Assembly (NCBI RefSeq): GCF_044628455.1
Contig: NZ_JBIYZW010000003.1
Span: forward strand, 372,001-436,000
DNA: 64,000 nucleotides
Reading direction: 5' to 3'
Source: Solirubrum sp044628455
Lineage (GTDB): Bacteria > Bacteroidota > Bacteroidia > Cytophagales > Hymenobacteraceae
Shown: piece by piece, positions 48,437 through 56,727 of the stretch
Layout of the letters: every line of letters begins with the position of its first letter
Position numbering within the stretch: the first letter of the stretch is position 1
Program-made: the position numbers and the translations under genes
Notes under the pieces: model-generated
Told to the model about the DNA's origin: nothing
Database searches by the model: none
The model's input: the letters and a program-made list of their open reading frames with translations, nothing else

Positions 48437-49198
48437 CTAGGCGGCCATGCGCTCGGGCTCCTGGGCCGACTTCTGTTTCTTGAGCCGGATGATGCCGACT
48501 TTATCCAAGGTCCAGATGACGGGGTAGGTGGGGTCCAGCTCCCACCACTTCACCCCAAAGTTCACCCGCATAGGCAGCTTGTGGTGGTTGTTCTGAAACA
48601 GCTCGCCGCCGGTCAGAAAGTCGAAAAACAGCGAGTTGCGCGACTTGTCGTGGTTGTCGAAGTTCTGGTAGCCGTACTTGTGGCCGCTCCAGTTCACAAT
48701 GGCGCCGTGAATGGGGCCCATCAGGAAGTGAATGGGCAGCAGCAGGAACATCCACCACTGGGTAGCGAAGGCCACGTAAAAAAGCACGTAGGCCGCGCCC
48801 CAGGCCACCCGCGAGGCCCAATGGTCGCCGATGCGCTCCACGAAGCGCCAGGTGGGGTAGTCGCCCTCGAAGCGCTTGGCCAGCTCGTACTCGTTGTTGA
48901 GCACCGAGTTGTAGATGTTCTTGGTCTTCCACATCATCGTGAAGGCGTTCGACGAGTAGTGGGGCGAGTGGGGGTCTTTCTCGGTGTCGGAGAAGGCGTG
49001 GTGCATGCGGTGCAGTAGCGCGTAGGCCCGCGGCGAGAGGTACGAAGAGCCCTGCGCCACGTAGGTCAGCCCGAAGAAGAATCGCTCCCAGAAGCGGCTC
49101 ATGGTGTACATCTTGTGCGCGGCGTAGCGGTGCAGGTAAAACGTCTGCACGAACAGCGACAAATACCAGTGCCCGACGAAGAACAGCAGGATCGGCAT
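48437..49198 (-). CDS. Acyl-CoA / delta-9 fatty acid desaturase
   Basis: A 253-residue integral membrane di-iron desaturase. All three histidine boxes are present: FYLHRYAAHKMY (HxxxxH), LLHRMHHAFSDTEKDPHSPH (HxxHH) and FQNNHHKLPMRVNFG (HxxHH-like), with SGHKYGYQNFDNHDKSRN near residue 170. This matches stearoyl-CoA-type desaturases and should insert a double bond into saturated acyl chains. The -7 element TAGGTTTG lies at 49278-49285. The unrelated desaturase at 3108 has different His boxes, so the two are not close paralogues. Confidence 0.92.
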   Translation of the reverse strand: MPILLFFVGHWYLSLFVQTFYLHRYAAHKMYTMSRFWERFFFGLTYVAQGSSYLSPRAYALLHRMHHAFSDTEKDPHSPHYSSNAFTMMWKTKNIYNSVLNNEYELAKRFEGDYPTWRFVERIGDHWASRVAWGAAYVLFYVAFATQWWMFLLLPIHFLMGPIHGAIVNWSGHKYGYQNFDNHDKSRNSLFFDFLTGGELFQNNHHKLPMRVNFGVKWWELDPTYPVIWTLDKVGIIRLKKQKSAQEPERMAA

Positions 49199-49277
49199 GG
49201 GTGAAACAAGAAAAGATGGAAAAGCCGGTTGACGCGCCTAACAACACGCCCGCGGACGTTTGGTTCATTGCGCCCCG

Positions 49278-49285
49278 CAAACCTA
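49278..49285 (-). promoter_or_regulatory. Bacteroidota -7 element for the acyl-CoA desaturase
   Basis: TAGGTTTG on the minus strand, exact TAnnTTTG match, 80 bp before the ATG at 49198. Confidence 0.5.
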
Positions 49286-49407
49286 CGGCCGCCCCGCCCA
49301 CTTAAAAAGCTGACTTTCATCAGCCCCGCGGGCTTCGGCCTGATTCCCAGTTGCTCAGGCCGCTGGCCGCCACCCGCAACGACCGGCCAAGTGGTTCCTG
49401 GCTCGGC

Positions 49408-50121
49408 CTACGACAGCGTCAGCTCGCGCACTACGTCCCACACCGGCGCGTCGGGTAGTGGGGCCTCGATGGTCATTTCCTGGTTGGTAACCGGGTGCTT
49501 GAACTGCAGGCGCCGGGCGTGCAGGGCAATGCTGATGTCGGGCAGCGGAGCCATGGCGCCGTATTTCACGTCGCCGGCAATGGGCGTGCCCAGGCCGGTG
49601 GCCAGCTGCACCCGAATCTGGTGCGGGCGGCCGGTGATGGGGTTGATTTCGAGCAGGTAGCGGTGGCCGGCCTGGGCCAGGGTTTTGTAGTGCAGCTCGG
49701 CGCGCTGGCCCTGGGCGTGCTTCTGCGGATAGGCCTTGGTTACGTTGCGCATGGGGTCCTTCAGCAGCCAGTGCACCAGGGTCCCCTCGCTGGGCTCGGG
49801 CGCCTTGCCCACCAGCGCCCAGTAGGTTTTGTGCATGTGGTTGTCGCGGAACATCTCGTTCAGGCGGCTCAGGGCCTTGCTGGTTTTGGCCAGCACCACG
49901 ATGCCCGTTACGGGGCGGTCGATGCGGTGGCACACGCCCACGAAGGCGTTGCCGGGCTTTTTGTACTTGAGCCGCAGGTATTCGGCGGCTTTCGAGGAAA
50001 GGGGCTCGTCGCCGGTGTCGTCGGCCTGCACCAGGGTGCCGGCGGTTTTGTTGACGATGAGCAGGTGGTTGTCTTCGAACAGAATTTCTTTCTGCTCCGA
50101 CCAGATGGCAGGTCTGTTCAC
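49408..50121 (-). CDS. RluA family RNA pseudouridine synthase
   Basis: A 237-residue enzyme that isomerises uridine to pseudouridine in rRNA or tRNA. The catalytic block is VGVCHRIDRPVTGIVVLAKT, with the essential Asp of HRxDRxxxG near residue 66. Other conserved segments are ILFEDNHLLIVNKTAGTLVQ, YLLEINPITGRPHQIRVQLA and IALHARRLQFKHPVTNQEM. It has no S4 domain, as in RluA and TruC-like forms. Exact target uridine cannot be inferred. Confidence 0.93.
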   Translation of the reverse strand: MNRPAIWSEQKEILFEDNHLLIVNKTAGTLVQADDTGDEPLSSKAAEYLRLKYKKPGNAFVGVCHRIDRPVTGIVVLAKTSKALSRLNEMFRDNHMHKTYWALVGKAPEPSEGTLVHWLLKDPMRNVTKAYPQKHAQGQRAELHYKTLAQAGHRYLLEINPITGRPHQIRVQLATGLGTPIAGDVKYGAMAPLPDISIALHARRLQFKHPVTNQEMTIEAPLPDAPVWDVVRELTLS

Positions 50122-50255
50122 TGAGGGTAGGAAGCTTAAAGCCCGGCGCCGGAAGCGGCGTCTGTCGTCCGCCAGGGCGGGCGGAGAGGGGAGAGCCGGC
50201 TCCCGGGCACGAGGCCCGGAATGAAGCGGCCGCGCAGGCCGCCGGGGTACGTAGG

Positions 50256-51731
50256 TTAAGTGGCCGAATCGTCGGCCGGCGCGGGTGGGGCGTACCAGTC
50301 GATGCGCCGCGAGAGCAGCATCACGGTGGCCAGTACCCCCAGCAACCCGAGGCTGCCAATCAGCAGGGCGTAATCCTGCAGCTGCAGCACCACAAACACG
50401 AAGCCGTAAACCAGCACCAGCACCCCGGCCGTGACCAGGGTGAGCTGCCGCCGGCGGAAAATGCTGGCGGCATAGGCAGTAACCAGCCCGATGATGGCGG
50501 CTCCGGCCAGCAAATATGCCACATTAAACGCCATATGTTCGGAGAAGGCCAGCAGCAGGGTATAAAAAATAATCAGGGCCAGGCCCACCAGAATGTACTG
50601 GAAGGGGTGAATGCGCCGCCGGTTGAGCACTTCCACGAAGAAAAAGATGAGGAAGGTGAGTGTGATGGGCAGCAGGGCGTACTTGGCGGCGCGCATGTTT
50701 TTCTGGTACTCGTCCACCGGCACAATCAGGCGGGTGCCGAAGGTGGAGCCGTCGATCTGGGGGCGGTAGTCGGCGGTGCGCCAGCGCTGGGGGTAGCTGC
50801 GGTTCAGGTGCAGCACCTGCCAGTCGGCCGTGAAGCCCTGGGCCGATACGGTGCGGGCGCGGGGCAGAAAGGCGCCCGCGAAGCTGGGGTCGGGCCAGGG
50901 GGCGGAGAGGTGCACGCGGGTTTCGCGGCCCAGCGGGGCAAAAAACAGGGCCGAGCTGCCGTTAAGATCGAGCGCGAAGGAAAAGCGGTGGCGGGCCTGC
51001 AGGGCGGCTGCATCGGGCAGGGGCACGCGGGCGCTCATGGCCTCGGTGGCCGCGCCGCCGGCCGGCGTTACGTCGATGCTCACCGCGGCCGAGGCATAGC
51101 GCTCCAGCTGCCGGGTTTCGTCGGCCAGGGTGCCGAACTGCGGCGCCGAGGCGGCGGGCAGGGCGTCGGGCGAGGCCACGCCCGGCTCGAAGGGGTAGGC
51201 CGCGCCGTTCCAGCGCAAACTCAGCCCTGTGCGAATACCCTTCATGTCGCTCAGCCCCACGGCCACGAAGGCCTCGTTCCAGCGGATGTCGGCGGCGGGC
51301 AGATTCCAGTCGGCCAGCGAGGCGGTGTTGAACGAGCCGCTCACCTGCAGCTGCGAGCGATACACCACCACGTCGTAGATGCCGCGGCGGCGCTTTTCGG
51401 GGGCGAGCGTGCCGGTTACGGCGAGCGTGTCGGGCAGGAAACAGGCGTAGGCGGTGGTTTCGAGCAGGCGGTTCTTGTCGTCGCGCTCGAGGCGGCGGTA
51501 GGGCAGCACCAGTACCGGCCCGGTGAGCTGCTGCGGCCCACCCCATTTGGCGCTGACCTCGGCGGTGGCCTGGTCGCGGGTCTGGGCGCGCTCGGCAATG
51601 AGGTTTTCCACCATCGAGGCCGGAATCAGCAACAGCAGCATCAGAATGGCCAGGCTGAGCAGCTTGATGGTGACGGACTGGCGCAGCCAGGCGTTCAGGC
51701 GCTCGAAGAAGGAGGGAGGAGTGGGGTGCAT
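50256..51731 (-). CDS. creD: Inner membrane protein CreD family
   Basis: A 491-residue membrane protein. An N-terminal transmembrane helix (TIKLLSLAILMLLLLIPASM) is followed by a large periplasmic domain (VENLIAERAQTRDQATAEVS, then QLTGPVLVLPYRRL) and a C-terminal group of five or so helices (LLPITLTFLIFFFVEVLNRR, YILVGLALIIFYTLLLAFSE and after). These fit CreD (PF06123), part of the E. coli CreBC regulon and linked to envelope stress; no CreBC genes are near. The gene is 15 bp from the stop of the upstream hypothetical gene on the same strand. Confidence 0.9.
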   Translation of the reverse strand: MHPTPPSFFERLNAWLRQSVTIKLLSLAILMLLLLIPASMVENLIAERAQTRDQATAEVSAKWGGPQQLTGPVLVLPYRRLERDDKNRLLETTAYACFLPDTLAVTGTLAPEKRRRGIYDVVVYRSQLQVSGSFNTASLADWNLPAADIRWNEAFVAVGLSDMKGIRTGLSLRWNGAAYPFEPGVASPDALPAASAPQFGTLADETRQLERYASAAVSIDVTPAGGAATEAMSARVPLPDAAALQARHRFSFALDLNGSSALFFAPLGRETRVHLSAPWPDPSFAGAFLPRARTVSAQGFTADWQVLHLNRSYPQRWRTADYRPQIDGSTFGTRLIVPVDEYQKNMRAAKYALLPITLTFLIFFFVEVLNRRRIHPFQYILVGLALIIFYTLLLAFSEHMAFNVAYLLAGAAIIGLVTAYAASIFRRRQLTLVTAGVLVLVYGFVFVVLQLQDYALLIGSLGLLGVLATVMLLSRRIDWYAPPAPADDSAT

Positions 51732-51746
51732 GCTAAAGGGAACTGC

Positions 51747-52208
51747 CTACTGAATCCTGAAATTGCCGCCTCCGGCAAAATGCTCAGCTATTTCGCTGGT
51801 GCGAAACAAGTAAGCTTTTCCCGTGTAGCGCTGCAACGGTTCGGGCCATTGGCTCAGCGTGTCGTTATCCTCGATAAGGTCAGCCAGCGTATCGAAATCG
51901 GTCTGGCCAATGAATTCGAAGAACTGCGCTGTCTCAATAACCAGCATTAATCCACTGTCCGAACAGAATTCGTGCAGGTCGTCGGGGGTAGCCGTGGCGC
52001 TATGCACAATCCTGGCGAGTTCAAATACGCGGTGGTCGGCCTGGAATAAGGCATATGGATCATCGCAATAAGGAAAGACTTTGGCTCTGGCGGCCAACAG
52101 GTTTTCACTGCGCCACTCGTCACGGGGTAAGCTGCAGAAGTCGTCGGTGTTTAGCGCGTCGATGAATACGTAGGTCGTGCCCGGAACGAGCAGCATGCTT
52201 TTGTCCAT
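51747..52208 (-). CDS. Hypothetical protein, lower GC
   Basis: A 153-residue acidic, soluble protein without signal peptide: MLLVPGTTYVFIDALNTDDF, WRSENLLAARAKVFPYCDDP and SLMLVIETAQFFEF-type blocks. Composition is less GC-rich than its neighbours and codon use is mixed, which may mean recent acquisition. I recognise no family; size and composition resemble immunity proteins, but no toxin gene is next to it. It sits 15 bp upstream of creD and may share its transcript. Confidence 0.65.
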   Translation of the reverse strand: MDKSMLLVPGTTYVFIDALNTDDFCSLPRDEWRSENLLAARAKVFPYCDDPYALFQADHRVFELARIVHSATATPDDLHEFCSDSGLMLVIETAQFFEFIGQTDFDTLADLIEDNDTLSQWPEPLQRYTGKAYLFRTSEIAEHFAGGGNFRIQ

Positions 52209-52349
52209 TGGTTAATCGGTACCAAGCCGGCAAAGCGCCCTGAGCGCAGCCGCAGCCTCTTATACATTGAAGCCCGATAGAATCAGGCGTCAGCAGTAAA
52301 TAGGCTGCGCTCAGCCTGACCGTTTCCGGATGCTAAATACGCGCAGGCC

Positions 52350-53165
52350 TTAGTACGCCTCGTCGGCGGTGGGGAAGTCGCGGCTTTTCACGTCGGCAAT
52401 GTAGCGCTGCACCGCGTCGTGCATCAGGTCACCCAGCTCGGCGTAGCGACGCAGGAAGCGGGGCTTGAATTCCTTGGTAATGCCCAGCATGTCGTGCACC
52501 ACCAGCACCTGCCCGTCCACGTCGGGGCCGGCGCCGATGCCGATAACCGGGATGGTAAGCTGCTCGGCCACCTGCTTGGCCAGGGTGGAGGGAATTTTTT
52601 CCAGCACCAGCGAGAAGCAGCCGATTTCCTCCAGCAGCTTGGCGTCCTCGATCAGTTTCTGGGCCTCGGTTTCTTCCTTGGCGCGCACGGTGTAGGTGCC
52701 AAACTTGTAGATGCTCTGCGGGGTGAGGCCCAGGTGGCCCATCACTGGAATGCCGGCCGTGAGAATGCGGATGATGCTTTCCTTGATTTCGGCGCCGCCC
52801 TCGAGCTTGATGCCGTGCGCGCCCGACTCCTTCATGATGCGGATGGCCGAGCGCAGGGCCTCCGACGAGTTGCCCTGGTACGAGCCGAAAGGCAGGTCGA
52901 CCACCACGAAGGCGCGCTTGACGGCCCGCACCACCGAGGCGGCGTGGTAGATCATCTGGTCGAGGGTGATGGGCAGCGTGGTTTCGTGGCCGGCCATCAC
53001 GTTGGAGGCCGAGTCGCCCACCAGCAACACGTCCACGCCGGCGCCGTCCAGAATCTGGGCCATCGAGTAGTCGTAGGCCGTGAGCATGGAGATTTTCTCG
53101 CCGCGCTGCTTCATGGTTTGCAGCTGGTGGGTGGTCACGCGCTTGATTTCCTTGTGCTGCGACAT
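52350..53165 (-). CDS. panB: 3-methyl-2-oxobutanoate hydroxymethyltransferase
   Basis: A 271-residue enzyme that makes ketopantoate, the first committed step of pantothenate and coenzyme A synthesis. Family blocks are ISMLTAYDYSMAQILDGAGV, LLVGDSASNVMAGHETTLPI, PFGSYQGNSSEALRSAIRIM, VMGHLGLTPQSIYKFGTYTV and IGIGAGPDVDGQVLVVHDML, with metal-binding Asp and the catalytic Glu in KLEGGAEI. ATG 53165 is the family start; an in-frame start at 53249 would translate a G-rich tandem repeat. No other pan gene is nearby. Confidence 0.96.
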   Translation of the reverse strand: MSQHKEIKRVTTHQLQTMKQRGEKISMLTAYDYSMAQILDGAGVDVLLVGDSASNVMAGHETTLPITLDQMIYHAASVVRAVKRAFVVVDLPFGSYQGNSSEALRSAIRIMKESGAHGIKLEGGAEIKESIIRILTAGIPVMGHLGLTPQSIYKFGTYTVRAKEETEAQKLIEDAKLLEEIGCFSLVLEKIPSTLAKQVAEQLTIPVIGIGAGPDVDGQVLVVHDMLGITKEFKPRFLRRYAELGDLMHDAVQRYIADVKSRDFPTADEAY

Positions 53166-53172
53166 GGTCTTG

Positions 53173-53219
53173 GGGGGCTTTGTTGGGGGCTTTGTTGGGG
53201 GCTTAGGGTCTGGGGGCTT
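53173..53219 (+). repeat. G-rich 12-bp tandem repeat upstream of panB
   Basis: GGGGGCTTTGTT occurs twice in tandem (53173-53184, 53185-53196), followed by GGGGGCTTAGGG and TCTGGGGGCTTG. Four or more G5 tracts lie within 47 bp, ending 8 bp from the panB start codon, on the strand that is the template for panB; a G-quadruplex could form. Confidence 0.8.
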
Positions 53220-53400
53220 GGCGCGCAAACAACCTTGCCGCCCCCGCAAAACTGCCGATTATTCTTCGGACCGCGGGCTGCCCGAAGCAGGGCGCCCGGT
53301 TCGCGGCCAGACCTGAGGCTCTTACAATACCACAAAAGCCCGGTGCGACTACTCGCGCCGGGTGCACGCAGTTATAAATGCGGCTCCCGCCCCGGCGGCA

Positions 53401-53736
53401 GAGGCTTCCGCAGTTGAAAGTGTCGCCCCCGCCCAGGCGGCAGGGGGCCTCATCAGGTGGAAATATTGCCCCCGCCCAGGCCGCAAGGGGTTCACCAGTC
53501 CGAAAAGTGCCCGCCGTCAACTCGTGAGGGCCTTACGCAACTGCGGGAGTGGCCCATGCCAACTCACGAGGGGCTTCCGGGAGTGCGGAAGTGCCCCGCG
53601 CCAACTCACGAGGGGCTTCCGCAGTTGCAAAAACGGTCCGCGTCAACTCACGAGAGGCTTCAGTAATTCCGGAAGCGCCTCGCGTCAACTCGCGACGGCC
53701 TTTCGGAAGTGCGGAAATGCCCCGCGAGACGACGTG
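53401..53736. repeat. Degenerate tandem array, exact 42-bp period, 8 units
   Basis: Eight 42-bp units, 53401-53736. The conserved CTCACGA/CTCGTGA/CTCGCGA block recurs at 53521, 53563, 53605, 53647 and 53689, exactly 42 bp apart. Many units start with a GGGGC or GAGGC type sequence and have a matching GCCCC or GCCTC about 20 bp later; the pairs change together (see findings). It lies between panB and lptD and has no stop codons in at least two frames, which creates false repetitive reading frames. Confidence 0.92.
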
Positions 53737-53781
53737 AAACCCGCCCCCGCCGCAACCCCCTGCCCCCGGGCCAGTACCACC

Positions 53782-53843
53782 CTGGCAACTGGCAACTGGC
53801 AACTGGCAACTGGCAACTGGCAACTGGCAACTGGCAACTGTCA
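53782..53843. repeat. Perfect 7-bp tandem array, CTGGCAA x8
   Basis: Eight perfect copies of CTGGCAA span 53782-53837, then a partial CTGTCA. It ends 5 bp from the lptD stop codon. Another array of the same period lies 8 bp from the stop of the 20333-20743 gene. Confidence 0.95.
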
Positions 53844-53848
53844 CCCGC

Positions 53849-56656
53849 TTAACGGTTCAGGAACGTGCGGTTGCGGTTCAGCTTCAGGTCCTGCAGCAGC
53901 GACGACTTGGCGCCGATGGTCACGTTGAAGCCCTGGCGGGCGCCGAACAAATCAAACCACTGCCCCGAAATCTGCCAGCAGTGCAGGTCGCGGAAGAAGT
54001 CGAGGTTGGTAAACGACACGTTGCGGTTGGTGAAGTCGTAGCCCGTGCTGTAGCCGATGCGCATCTTGTCGGTGAGCTTGAGCTGGCCCTGCAAGCCCAG
54101 CGTCACCACTGACCACGAGCGGGGCCGCGGCTGGCCGCGGGGCACCGGGGCGGGGTTGGTGAAGCTGGTGTTCAGCGAGGCGTTCAGCGACCAGGGAATG
54201 GTGAAGTCCACGTAGTCCTCGTAGGGGTCCACGGGGTTGGGGTTGCCCAGCTCGGGGTTGTTGGCCGGGGCCACGCGCGGCTCGCGGTCGGCGGCGCGCT
54301 TGCTGCGCTGGTTGCTGTCGAACTGGTAGGTCAGGTTGAAGTTGGCGCGCTCGAGGCGGGCCAGGCGCGGCCGGGCCTGGCTGATCAGCAGCTGGTCGTA
54401 GGGGCGGCCCAGGGTATCGCGCTGGTAGAGGTTGAAGCTGGCGCCCACGTTCAAATTCAGCTTCTGGGCCACCTGGGTGCGCATGTTCACGTCGATGGGC
54501 TGCCAGTTCAATGAGTCGCCAATAGCGGCAAAGTCGTAGCCGCCGCGGAAGTCGAGCCCGTCGAGCAGACTCACTTTCTTGAAGGGCTCGGTGCCGGTGG
54601 TGTCGCGCTGGTTGCGCACCTTCATTTCCACCTGGTTGGTGATGCCGAACGAGAGGCGGCTGGAGCGGGTGCCGGTGGGTACGCCCCCACCCAGGCCGGC
54701 AAAGCGCGAGAAGCTGCGCTTGCCGTAGAGGCGGCCGGTGGCGTCGGTGAGGTCGCCCAGGAACAGGCTGCGCTCATACAGCCGCTCGTTGGCCGTGTAG
54801 TTGGGCGAGTAGCTGTAGTCGATGCTGGGGGAGAGGCGGTGGCGCAGGGCCTGAATCTTGCGCGTGCCCTTGCGCACCACCGTGCCGAACAGGTTGGTTT
54901 GCAGCGAGGCCCCCGCCGAGTAGCTGCCCACGGCGTAGAAGCCGCGGGTGGTATCTACGCGCACAGCCTGGGCCTCGGGCAGGTACTCGTAGTTCAGGCG
55001 CTTGAGAAACCAGGCCTGGCTGTAGCGCGCCGAGGGCGTGAAGTTGAGGTGCTTCAGGATGGGGTAGTTGCCCAGCGCAATCTGGAAGTTGTGCTGCAGG
55101 TCGGTCTGGCTGTTGCGCAGCAGGGTGCCCAGGTTGCCCAGGCGCACCGGCACCTGCCGCGAGGTGGCGCTGCCGCCCAGCACCGGCAAACCACCCTCCA
55201 GGTTGCGGGCCGCAATGGTGTTCGACACCCGGTTCTGCCCCGTGAAGTCGTAGCCCACCGAGAGCTGCTCGAACCACTTGCCGCGGGCGGGCAAACCCAG
55301 CAGGTCGTAGAAATACTGGCGGGCCACGCCCAGGGTCACGCTCGGCAGCGTAGCGCTGATGTCGCCGGTCTGGGTATTGAGCGTCTGGTTGAGCACCACC
55401 GAGTAGTTGATGGGCAGGTTGCGCAGCTGCTTGGAGTAGTTGATGGACGAGTTGAACGAGGGCGTGAGGTAGTTGCGCACGTTCAGCGAGTTCTGCTGGT
55501 TGTAGGCCGCGGCCCCGGTTTGCACGCTGGCCGAAAAGCGGCCGCCGCCGGGGCGGGCCACCGGGTTGTGGCTCCAGTTCAGCCAGAAGGTGCGCGGCTT
55601 AAAGGTTTGCAGCGGCGCCACGTCGGGGCTCACCGCGCCGCGGGGCAGCAGGGGCTGGCCGGGCCGCTCGGCGTAGTCGAAGCTCAGGCGGCCGTCGTAG
55701 GTGTAGCGCTTGCGGTAGGTCAGCTCGGTGGTCACGTTCCAGCCCCCGAAGGCATCGGCCGCGCCGGAGTAGATGTCGCCGGTCACGCGCACGCCGATGT
55801 ACTCGTTGGCCGCCCAGTAGTAGCCGCCATTGCGCAGGAAGAAGCCCCGGTCGATGGCCTGCCCGAAGGTGGGAATGATCAGGCCCGAGGCACGGCTCTT
55901 GCCCGGGGTGGGGAAGTAGCCGAACAAAAAGCCCAGAGGCGTGGGAATGTCGCCGATGATGAGGTTGAATGGCCCGGTAACCACCTTTTCCTTGGGTATC
56001 ACCTTCATCTTGCTGGCGTTGATGAAGAAGTGCGGATGCTCCAGATTGCAGGTGGTGTAGCGCCCGTTGCGGCCGAAGATTTCGTTGAGCTCGTTTTTCT
56101 TTACCACCCCGGCGTGCACGAATCCCTCGCCCTGCTGGGTAATGGCGTCGGTGATGCGCCCGCGCTTGGTTTTGAGGTTGTAGGCAATGCGCCCGGCCTG
56201 GTAGGCCTCGGCCCCGCTCTTGAAGAAGGGACGGCCCTGCACCTTGCCGGTGGAGTCGGCCTGGCCCTCGGCCGTAATCAGGTTCTGGCCGTAGTTGACG
56301 GTGATGCGGGCCGCCTCCAGGTTCATATCGCCGTAGTTAATGACGGCCTCGCGGTAGAGGTCGGCCACCCGGGTCTGCACGTCGAAGCGAATCGAGTCCT
56401 GGGCCTTGTACTTGACGGTGGTTTCGATGTCGCCCTTGGGGCCGCCCACGCCCACGCGCAGCGAATCGGGCGAGCCGCTCACGGCCACGGCGGTATCGGG
56501 GCGGGCCGCCGCGGGCCGGGCCGGACGGGCTTGGCCGGGAGTTTGCTGAGCCGCGGCCGTCAGGCTTAGCAGCAGGGCGATGCCCAGCAGCAGCCCCCGC
56601 CAGCGCGTTCCGGCGCCGGCAGTCCTGTTTTCACCCAATAGCGCAACGCCCTTCAC
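53849..56656 (-). CDS. lptD: LptD-like lipopolysaccharide assembly outer-membrane protein
   Basis: A 935-residue outer-membrane protein. A signal region (RGLLLGIALLLSLTAAAQ) is followed by an OstA-like beta-jellyroll (SIRFDVQTRVADLYREAVIN, YGDMNLEAARITVNYGQNLI) and a large beta-barrel with alternating strands (NLIIGDIPTPLGFLFGYFPT, KRYTYDGRLSFDYAERPGQP, ending in LKLNRNRTFLNR). This fits the Bacteroidota putative LptD family, which inserts LPS into the outer leaflet. Conserved cysteines are not obvious. Divergent from the amidase gene, with a shared upstream region; the -7 element TACTTTTG lies at 56691-56698. Confidence 0.9.
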   Translation of the reverse strand: MKGVALLGENRTAGAGTRWRGLLLGIALLLSLTAAAQQTPGQARPARPAAARPDTAVAVSGSPDSLRVGVGGPKGDIETTVKYKAQDSIRFDVQTRVADLYREAVINYGDMNLEAARITVNYGQNLITAEGQADSTGKVQGRPFFKSGAEAYQAGRIAYNLKTKRGRITDAITQQGEGFVHAGVVKKNELNEIFGRNGRYTTCNLEHPHFFINASKMKVIPKEKVVTGPFNLIIGDIPTPLGFLFGYFPTPGKSRASGLIIPTFGQAIDRGFFLRNGGYYWAANEYIGVRVTGDIYSGAADAFGGWNVTTELTYRKRYTYDGRLSFDYAERPGQPLLPRGAVSPDVAPLQTFKPRTFWLNWSHNPVARPGGGRFSASVQTGAAAYNQQNSLNVRNYLTPSFNSSINYSKQLRNLPINYSVVLNQTLNTQTGDISATLPSVTLGVARQYFYDLLGLPARGKWFEQLSVGYDFTGQNRVSNTIAARNLEGGLPVLGGSATSRQVPVRLGNLGTLLRNSQTDLQHNFQIALGNYPILKHLNFTPSARYSQAWFLKRLNYEYLPEAQAVRVDTTRGFYAVGSYSAGASLQTNLFGTVVRKGTRKIQALRHRLSPSIDYSYSPNYTANERLYERSLFLGDLTDATGRLYGKRSFSRFAGLGGGVPTGTRSSRLSFGITNQVEMKVRNQRDTTGTEPFKKVSLLDGLDFRGGYDFAAIGDSLNWQPIDVNMRTQVAQKLNLNVGASFNLYQRDTLGRPYDQLLISQARPRLARLERANFNLTYQFDSNQRSKRAADREPRVAPANNPELGNPNPVDPYEDYVDFTIPWSLNASLNTSFTNPAPVPRGQPRPRSWSVVTLGLQGQLKLTDKMRIGYSTGYDFTNRNVSFTNLDFFRDLHCWQISGQWFDLFGARQGFNVTIGAKSSLLQDLKLNRNRTFLNR

Positions 56657-56690
56657 GCAGATTTATTCGCTTATTTTGTGGCTAAGTGTG

Positions 56691-56698
56691 CAAAAGTA
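56691..56698 (-). promoter_or_regulatory. lptD: Bacteroidota -7 element for lptD
   Basis: TACTTTTG on the minus strand, exact TAnnTTTG match, 35 bp before the lptD start codon. Confidence 0.6.
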
Positions 56699-56727
56699 GC
56701 GGGTTAGCGCCCCATCTAACGAACTCC

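Noticed and set aside
53401..53736. CRISPR array
   Set aside because: Units are contiguous and degenerate, with no conserved repeat separated by unique spacers, and no cas genes are present.
53362..53928. Plus-strand reading frame with 14-residue repeats
   Set aside because: It is a by-product of the 42-bp array and runs into the antisense of lptD.
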